NCBI GenBank assembly: GCA_039989475.1 | Contig: JBDXHU010000002.1 | Coordinates: forward strand, 558,001-622,000 | Reading direction: 5' to 3' | Length of the DNA stretch: 64,000 nt | Origin: JBDXHU01 sp039989475 | GTDB lineage: Bacteria; Pseudomonadota; Gammaproteobacteria; Pseudomonadales; Halieaceae | Shown here: in pieces, positions 62,370 through 64,000 of the stretch | Layout of the letters: each line of letters starts with the position of its first letter | How positions within the stretch are numbered: position 1 is the first letter of the stretch | Translations under genes and position numbers: made by a program | The notes under the pieces: generated by a model | Told to the model about the DNA's origin: nothing | Seen by the model: only the letters and a program-made list of their open reading frames with translations | The model's database searches: none

Positions 62370-64000
62370 TCAGTGGAATTCGCGCTGAGTACCCGCCATG
62401 GGCTCAGGCTGGTAGTGCCGCAAGTGAAATTCCATGTTCTCAGTCAGCAGTTGGCGCAGCTCCGAGGGCATCACGATCTGTGAGATGGACCCCAGGCCCA
62501 GGGCTTCCTTCGGGTTCATGAGTTCGCGTTCATAACGCACCGCCAGTTCGGCCTCTTCAGCCTTGACCCAATCAGCGACCAGCGCTTCCGCTGCCGCTCT
62601 CGCCTGTCCTGCGTCCAGGCCTGCTGCGATTTGTTGCTTCTCTGCTTCAGCCAGCTTGCCTGCTACGGCGCCGCGAATCTTGCGCAGCTCATCCTTGTAG
62701 ACATATTCGACTCCCGCCGGCCCCATGACGGCCAGGCGTGTGGTTGGCAATGCCACCACCAGGTCTGCACCGGTCGGGTAGTTGTTATACGAGGCGTATG
62801 CACCACCAAAGGCGTTGCGCACCAGCACCAGGAAGCGGGGTGTGCGCAGGTCGACAATGGCATCCAGCATTGCGCGACCGGCCTGCACTATACCGCCAGT
62901 CTCCTGCTCCTTGCCCGGCAGGAAGCCGGTGGTGTCCTCAAGGAAGATCACCGGAATGTTGTACAGGTTACAGAAGCGGATAAATCGCGCGTTTTTGTAA
63001 GCCGCCCCGATATCAATCTGGCCCGAGGCAACAGAGCTGTTGTTGGCGACGAAGCCAATCACGTTTCCGCCCATACGGCCCAGTGCGGTAATCGTATTGC
63101 GTGAGCGCTCAGCCTGTATCTCCAGGTAGTCGCCATGGTCGCAGAGCTGCTGGATAAGAATTGAAATATCGACCGGCGTATTGAAGCCCGTCGGCGAATT
63201 GAAGGCTTTTTTCAACAGGAGATCGATATCCCAGGTCTTGCGGTCACTGGGATCGGAAGAGGGTTGGTGTGGCGCAAACTCACCGTTGTAGCTGGGCAGG
63301 TAGTTCAGCAACTCCCTTACCTTCTTCAGTGCCGCCACCTCGTCAGGTACCACGAAATCATTGACGCCACTCTGGCTGTGTACCGCCGGCCCGCCCAGTT
63401 CATCGGGGGTCACATCTTCACCCAGTACTGATTTAACGACACCGGGGCCGGTCAGGCCAAAAAACGTGTCGTTGGGCTGAATCAGGAAGCTGCCCTGCCT
63501 GGGCAGGTAGGAGCCACCGCCGGCGTTGAAGCCGAACATACACATAATGCTGGGTACCACCCCGGAGATTTTGCGCAGGGCGGTGAAGGCATCGGCATAA
63601 CCGTCCAGACCGCCAACCCCGGCGGGAATGTAAGCGCCGGCACTGTCGTTGAGCCCCACCAGGGGAATGCGGCGCTTGGCTGCAAGTTCAAACAGACGCG
63701 CAAGCTTCTTGCCATTGGTGGCATCCATGGAGCCGGCCCGTACGGTGAAATCATGACCGTAGAGCGCCACATCCCGTCCGTTGACGCGAATAATCGCGGT
63801 GACCAGCGAAGCCCCGTCCAGGTTGGGCCCCCAATTCTGGAAGAGTATGGTAGGTTCTTCATCGGTCAGCACCTGGATGCGCTCCCAGATGGTCATGCGC
63901 TGCTTCTGGTGCTGGCGCTCGATATTCTTGATGCCGGCAGTCAGCCGTGGGCGCTGTTGCAGCTCATAGCCGGACTTGAGCGCCTCCTCGTAAAGGCCCG
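62370..64000 (-). CDS. Acyl-CoA (propionyl-CoA-type) carboxylase carboxyltransferase subunit, 5' end outside the window
   Basis: An open frame runs from 62370 to the right edge; an internal Met at 63896 is followed by more than 500 residues, and at least 34 further codons upstream (GLYEEALKSGYELQQ ... KQR) stay open, so the true start lies beyond the window. Crotonase-fold carboxyltransferase: TVRAGSMDATNGKKLARLFE, LVGLNDSAGAYIPAGVG, GFNAGGGSYLPRQGSFLI in the first half, and FLEDTTGFLPGKEQETGGIV, LVRNAFGGAYASYNNY, LAVMGPAGVEYVYK in the second. Located 34 bases upstream of its biotin carboxylase partner. Confidence 0.92.
   Translation of the reverse strand, partial: GLYEEALKSGYELQQRPRLTAGIKNIERQHQKQRMTIWERIQVLTDEEPTILFQNWGPNLDGASLVTAIIRVNGRDVALYGHDFTVRAGSMDATNGKKLARLFELAAKRRIPLVGLNDSAGAYIPAGVGGLDGYADAFTALRKISGVVPSIMCMFGFNAGGGSYLPRQGSFLIQPNDTFFGLTGPGVVKSVLGEDVTPDELGGPAVHSQSGVNDFVVPDEVAALKKVRELLNYLPSYNGEFAPHQPSSDPSDRKTWDIDLLLKKAFNSPTGFNTPVDISILIQQLCDHGDYLEIQAERSRNTITALGRMGGNVIGFVANNSSVASGQIDIGAAYKNARFIRFCNLYNIPVIFLEDTTGFLPGKEQETGGIVQAGRAMLDAIVDLRTPRFLVLVRNAFGGAYASYNNYPTGADLVVALPTTRLAVMGPAGVEYVYKDELRKIRGAVAGKLAEAEKQQIAAGLDAGQARAAAEALVADWVKAEEAELAVRYERELMNPKEALGLGSISQIVMPSELRQLLTENMEFHLRHYQPEPMAGTQREFH

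Noticed and set aside
60953..62521. Plus-strand frames antisense to the biotin carboxylase gene
   Set aside because: Overlap a 931-residue gene with clear motifs; no motif or ribosome site of their own.

Overview
The window reads as a chromosomal segment of a marine gammaproteobacterium. It is GC-rich and densely coded. Most genes have close counterparts in Pseudomonas and Escherichia, and the gene content (sodium/proton antiporter NhaB, aa3-type oxidase operon, B12-dependent methylmalonyl-CoA pathway, CoA-transferase and acyl-CoA dehydrogenase) would suit the Halieaceae/OM60-NOR5 group. That placement is inferred from style and synteny, not from a marker-gene tree. No rRNA, tRNA, CRISPR array, prophage or insertion sequence was seen.

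Layout. 0-9.4 kb: a truncated flavin-type oxidoreductase, then rlmG, mltD and gloB on the minus strand, facing a YafS-like methyltransferase, rnhA and dnaQ (the order known from enteric bacteria), followed by nhaB, nudC and sohB. 9.5-14.8 kb: a CoA-transferase and a VOC protein, then an apparent operon of a secreted alpha/beta hydrolase, the lipid-transport lipoprotein MlaA and an orphan periplasmic binding protein. 14.8-19.6 kb: a gene-poor island, about two thirds non-coding, carrying only two exported phosphodiesterase-type enzymes (an S1/P1 nuclease and an EEP-family protein) and a cluster of the octamer TTAAAGTA. 19.6-25.2 kb: arfB, a YdjM-like protein, an APC permease, an acyl-CoA dehydrogenase, a small membrane protein and an SDR. 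25.2-30.8 kb: a minus-strand operon ctaB-coxB-coxA-two subunit III genes-subunit IV. 31-34.9 kb: an unknown membrane protein behind tandem repeats, chaC and the tail-specific protease prc.

34.9-55.6 kb: a housekeeping block that, from memory, is nearly collinear with Pseudomonas aeruginosa: cysG, serS, crcB, rarA, lolA, ftsK / trxB, aat, bpt, infA / clpA, clpS / icd / rluE, nudJ, mnmA, hflD, purB, roxA and a GNAT fusion. It contains a complete bacterial N-degron pathway (Aat and Bpt transferases, ClpS adaptor, ClpA unfoldase). 55.6-64 kb: a minus-strand propionyl-CoA to succinyl-CoA module (carboxyltransferase, biotin carboxylase, epimerase, mutase, MeaB chaperone) ending in a small Rieske protein.

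The observations most worth a second look are the TTAAAGTA-rich non-coding island, the divergent 931-residue biotin carboxylase, the acetyltransferase fused to an unrecognised C-terminal domain, the hydrolase-MlaA-binding-protein operon, and two tandem-repeat promoter regions. Nothing in the window clearly forms a complete new defence or mobile system.
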